This document shows positions 6,690 through 8,539 of a DNA stretch of 8,539 nt, piece after piece. The stretch lies in the NCBI GenBank assembly GCA_013696695.1, contig JACCYD010001401.1, positions 1 to 8,539 on the forward strand, given 5' to 3'. Every line of letters begins with the position of its first letter. Position 1 is the stretch's first letter. A model generated the notes under the pieces. That model saw nothing but the letters and a program-made list of their open reading frames with translations, did not search any database and was not told the origin of the DNA. This DNA comes from Deltaproteobacteria bacterium (lineage in GTDB: Bacteria; Myxococcota_A; Polyangia; Haliangiales; Haliangiaceae). The position numbers and the translations under genes were made by a program.

Positions 6690-8513
6690 ATGTCGGACGG
6701 TAAGGGTTCAGCGGCGACGGCCGTCGATCCTCTCCTTTCGCTCGAAGCCGCGCTGAGGCGCGAGCAGAAGAAGGTGGCGCTGGTCCAGGAGGTGTCCCGC
6801 GCGCTGTCCGAGACCGGCGATCTCGACACGCTACTGACGCTGATCATGGCGAAGGTCACCGAGCTGATGGATGCGGATCGCTCCACGCTCTACCTCGTCA
6901 CCGAGGACGGCCGCTGGTTGTGGTCGAAGGTCGTGCAGGGCGACGAGCGTGTCGAGATCCGGCTCGAGGTCGGTGAAGGCATCGCGGGCTGGGTCGCCGA
7001 GACCCGCGAGATCGTCAACATCCCCGACGCGTACGCCGATCAACGGTTCCAACCCGCGGTCGATCTCAAGAGCGGGTACCGCACGCGGTCGATCCTGGGC
7101 GTGCCGATGCTCGGCGCGCTCGGCGGGTTGGTCGGCGTGCTGCAAGTGCTCAACAAGGCCGACGGCCCGTTCACGCAGCCCGATGAAGAGCTGCTGATGG
7201 CGCTCGCTTCCCAGGCCGCGATCGCGATCGAGAACGCCCGGCTCTATCACTCGCTGGTCTCGCAGAATCAGGAGCTCCAGCGCGCTCGCCGCGATCTCGA
7301 GCGCCGCACGCGCGAGCTGAACGCGCTGTACGAGGTCGAGAAGGAGCTGACCCGCGCGCTCGATCTCGACGATCTACTGTCGCGCATCCTCGCCCAGGCG
7401 ATCACCGTCCTGGGCGGCGGCGCCGGCTCGATCGCGCTCGTCGAGGGCGGCGGCGAGCTGCGGTTCGCCACCGTGCAGGGCCCGGCCGCGCCGAAGTTGA
7501 TCGAGCGCACGCTGCCGCACGGCACCGGCATCCTCGGCTGGGCGATCGCGCATCGCACACCCCTCGTCATCGATCGCCCCGGCGAAGATCCGCGCCATGC
7601 GGCCGCGATCGCCAAGGAGACCGGTGTGACTCCCGAGCACCTCATGGTCGCTCCGCTGGTCGACGGCGACGACGTGATCGGCGGCATCGAGATCATCGAT
7701 CAGCGACGTAGTGGTCGCGATCGCGAGAGCGCGTGGGGTGAGGAAGATCTCAAGCTGCTCGTGCTGATCGCCGCGCAGGCGGCCAACGCGATCAGCATGG
7801 CGCGCCGCCGCAGCGAGCAGAGCAACCAGGAGCGGCTGGCGTCGATCGGCCGCATGCTCGCGGGCCTGTTGCACGATCTCAAGACGCCGATGACGATCAT
7901 CTCCGGCTACGCGCAGCTGATGGCCGCCGCCGACGACGCCGACCAGCGCGAGAAGTACGTCGATCAGATCCAGCGCCAGTTCGACCTGATGGCCGGCATG
8001 ACGCGCGAGGTGCTCGCGTTCGCGCGTGGCGATACCGACCTGGTCGTCCGCAAGGTCTATGTCAACAAGTTCTCCGAGGAGCTGACCACTCAGCTCGGCG
8101 CGGCGGTCGCTGGGCGCGGCATCAACTTCGAGGTCGATGCCCGCTACGATGGCATCGCGTACTTCGACGAGCAGAAGCTGATGCGCGTGTTCCACAACCT
8201 GACGAGCAATGCGGTCGAGGCGATGCCCGAAGGCGGGCACCTGACGGTCCGCATCGAGAAGGAAGCCGACTCGCTGGTGTGGACGGTGACCGACGACGGT
8301 CCGGGCATCCCCGACAAGATCCGCGGCCGGCTGTTCGAGCTGTTCGCGAGCGGCCGCAAGGGTGGCACCGGTCTCGGCCTCGCGATCGTCAAGCGCGTGG
8401 TCGACGATCACCACGGTGTGATCACGGTCGATACCGGCCCGACAGGCACGACGTTCACGATCCGGATGCCCGCCGGGCGCCCGAGTACGCGTGCGCCGTC
8501 CGAAGGCGACTGA
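6690..8513 (+). CDS. Cytosolic GAF-GAF sensor histidine kinase
   Basis: 607 residues from the ATG at 6690, preferred because AGGA (6678-6681) lies 8 bases before it; ATGs at 6681 and 6630 are in frame but worse placed. Order: coiled-coil-like helix about 17-44, GAF1 about 45-185, coiled coil about 186-220, GAF2 about 225-370, HisKA with H-box HDLKTP (phospho-acceptor H395), then HATPase_c with N-box HNLTSNAVEAM (N503, N507), G1 box D535-D-G-P-G539 and G2 box GGTGLGL at 558-564. All kinase motifs look functional. There is no signal peptide or membrane segment, so it senses an internal ligand or partner. GAF1 contains N155-K156, F161 and D165-E166, like the NKFDE signature of cyclic-nucleotide-binding GAF domains; GAF2 lacks it. 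It should phosphorylate a response regulator, but none is in the window. It lies 76 bp after the TPR-zincin gene, possibly co-transcribed. Confidence 0.94.
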   Translation: MSDGKGSAATAVDPLLSLEAALRREQKKVALVQEVSRALSETGDLDTLLTLIMAKVTELMDADRSTLYLVTEDGRWLWSKVVQGDERVEIRLEVGEGIAGWVAETREIVNIPDAYADQRFQPAVDLKSGYRTRSILGVPMLGALGGLVGVLQVLNKADGPFTQPDEELLMALASQAAIAIENARLYHSLVSQNQELQRARRDLERRTRELNALYEVEKELTRALDLDDLLSRILAQAITVLGGGAGSIALVEGGGELRFATVQGPAAPKLIERTLPHGTGILGWAIAHRTPLVIDRPGEDPRHAAAIAKETGVTPEHLMVAPLVDGDDVIGGIEIIDQRRSGRDRESAWGEEDLKLLVLIAAQAANAISMARRRSEQSNQERLASIGRMLAGLLHDLKTPMTIISGYAQLMAAADDADQREKYVDQIQRQFDLMAGMTREVLAFARGDTDLVVRKVYVNKFSEELTTQLGAAVAGRGINFEVDARYDGIAYFDEQKLMRVFHNLTSNAVEAMPEGGHLTVRIEKEADSLVWTVTDDGPGIPDKIRGRLFELFASGRKGGTGLGLAIVKRVVDDHHGVITVDTGPTGTTFTIRMPAGRPSTRAPSEGD

Positions 8514-8539
8514 CGCCACGCCGCCCGGCGCATCTGCGC

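Noticed and set aside
8519..8530. CGCCG-CC-CGGCG hairpin after the kinase stop as a terminator
   Set aside because: Short stem, tiny loop, and the window ends before any T-run could be seen.
1..8539. tRNA, rRNA, CRISPR arrays, insertion sequences, phage or defence genes
   Set aside because: Almost all of the window is explained by five coding regions and no repeats, transposase motifs or RNA-gene sequences were seen in the short gaps.

Overview
The window is roughly two-thirds GC and densely coding. The mix of lipoproteins, an RCC1-like repeat protein, a VIT-VWA protein and a soluble multi-GAF histidine kinase suggests a myxobacterium or relative (Myxococcota, perhaps the Haliangium/Kofleria side). 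That is an inference from gene content and composition; there is no rRNA or other marker gene to confirm it.

Layout: five protein genes. On the minus strand, reading leftward from 5258: an RCC1-like, cysteine-paired lipoprotein (3939-5258); a Tat-exported PhoD-family phosphatase (2417-3913), 25 bp behind it and probably in the same transcript; then, after a 152-bp gap holding a perfect 9-bp inverted repeat, a VIT-VWA lipoprotein (2264 to beyond base 1, so its C-terminus is missing). On the plus strand, diverging from the RCC1-like gene across an 86-bp shared promoter region: a lipoprotein joining TPR repeats to a small zincin domain (5345-6613), then, 76 bp on, a cytosolic GAF-GAF sensor histidine kinase (6690-8513). 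The last 26 bases hold nothing I can call.

Three proteins have type II (lipoprotein) signal peptides and one has a twin-arginine signal, so four of five products act outside the cytoplasm. The fifth is a soluble signalling kinase. Nothing ties the genes into one pathway; the firmest link is the short gap between the RCC1-like and PhoD genes. No mobile element, CRISPR array, tRNA, rRNA or clear intrinsic terminator is visible. No gene-free stretch exceeds 152 bp.

I found no convincing novel multi-gene system. The points most worth a second look are the TPR-zincin fusion, an NKFDE-like cyclic-nucleotide signature in the first GAF domain of the kinase, the regular C-x9-C cadence of the RCC1-like protein, and a strong excess of the palindrome CGATCG throughout.
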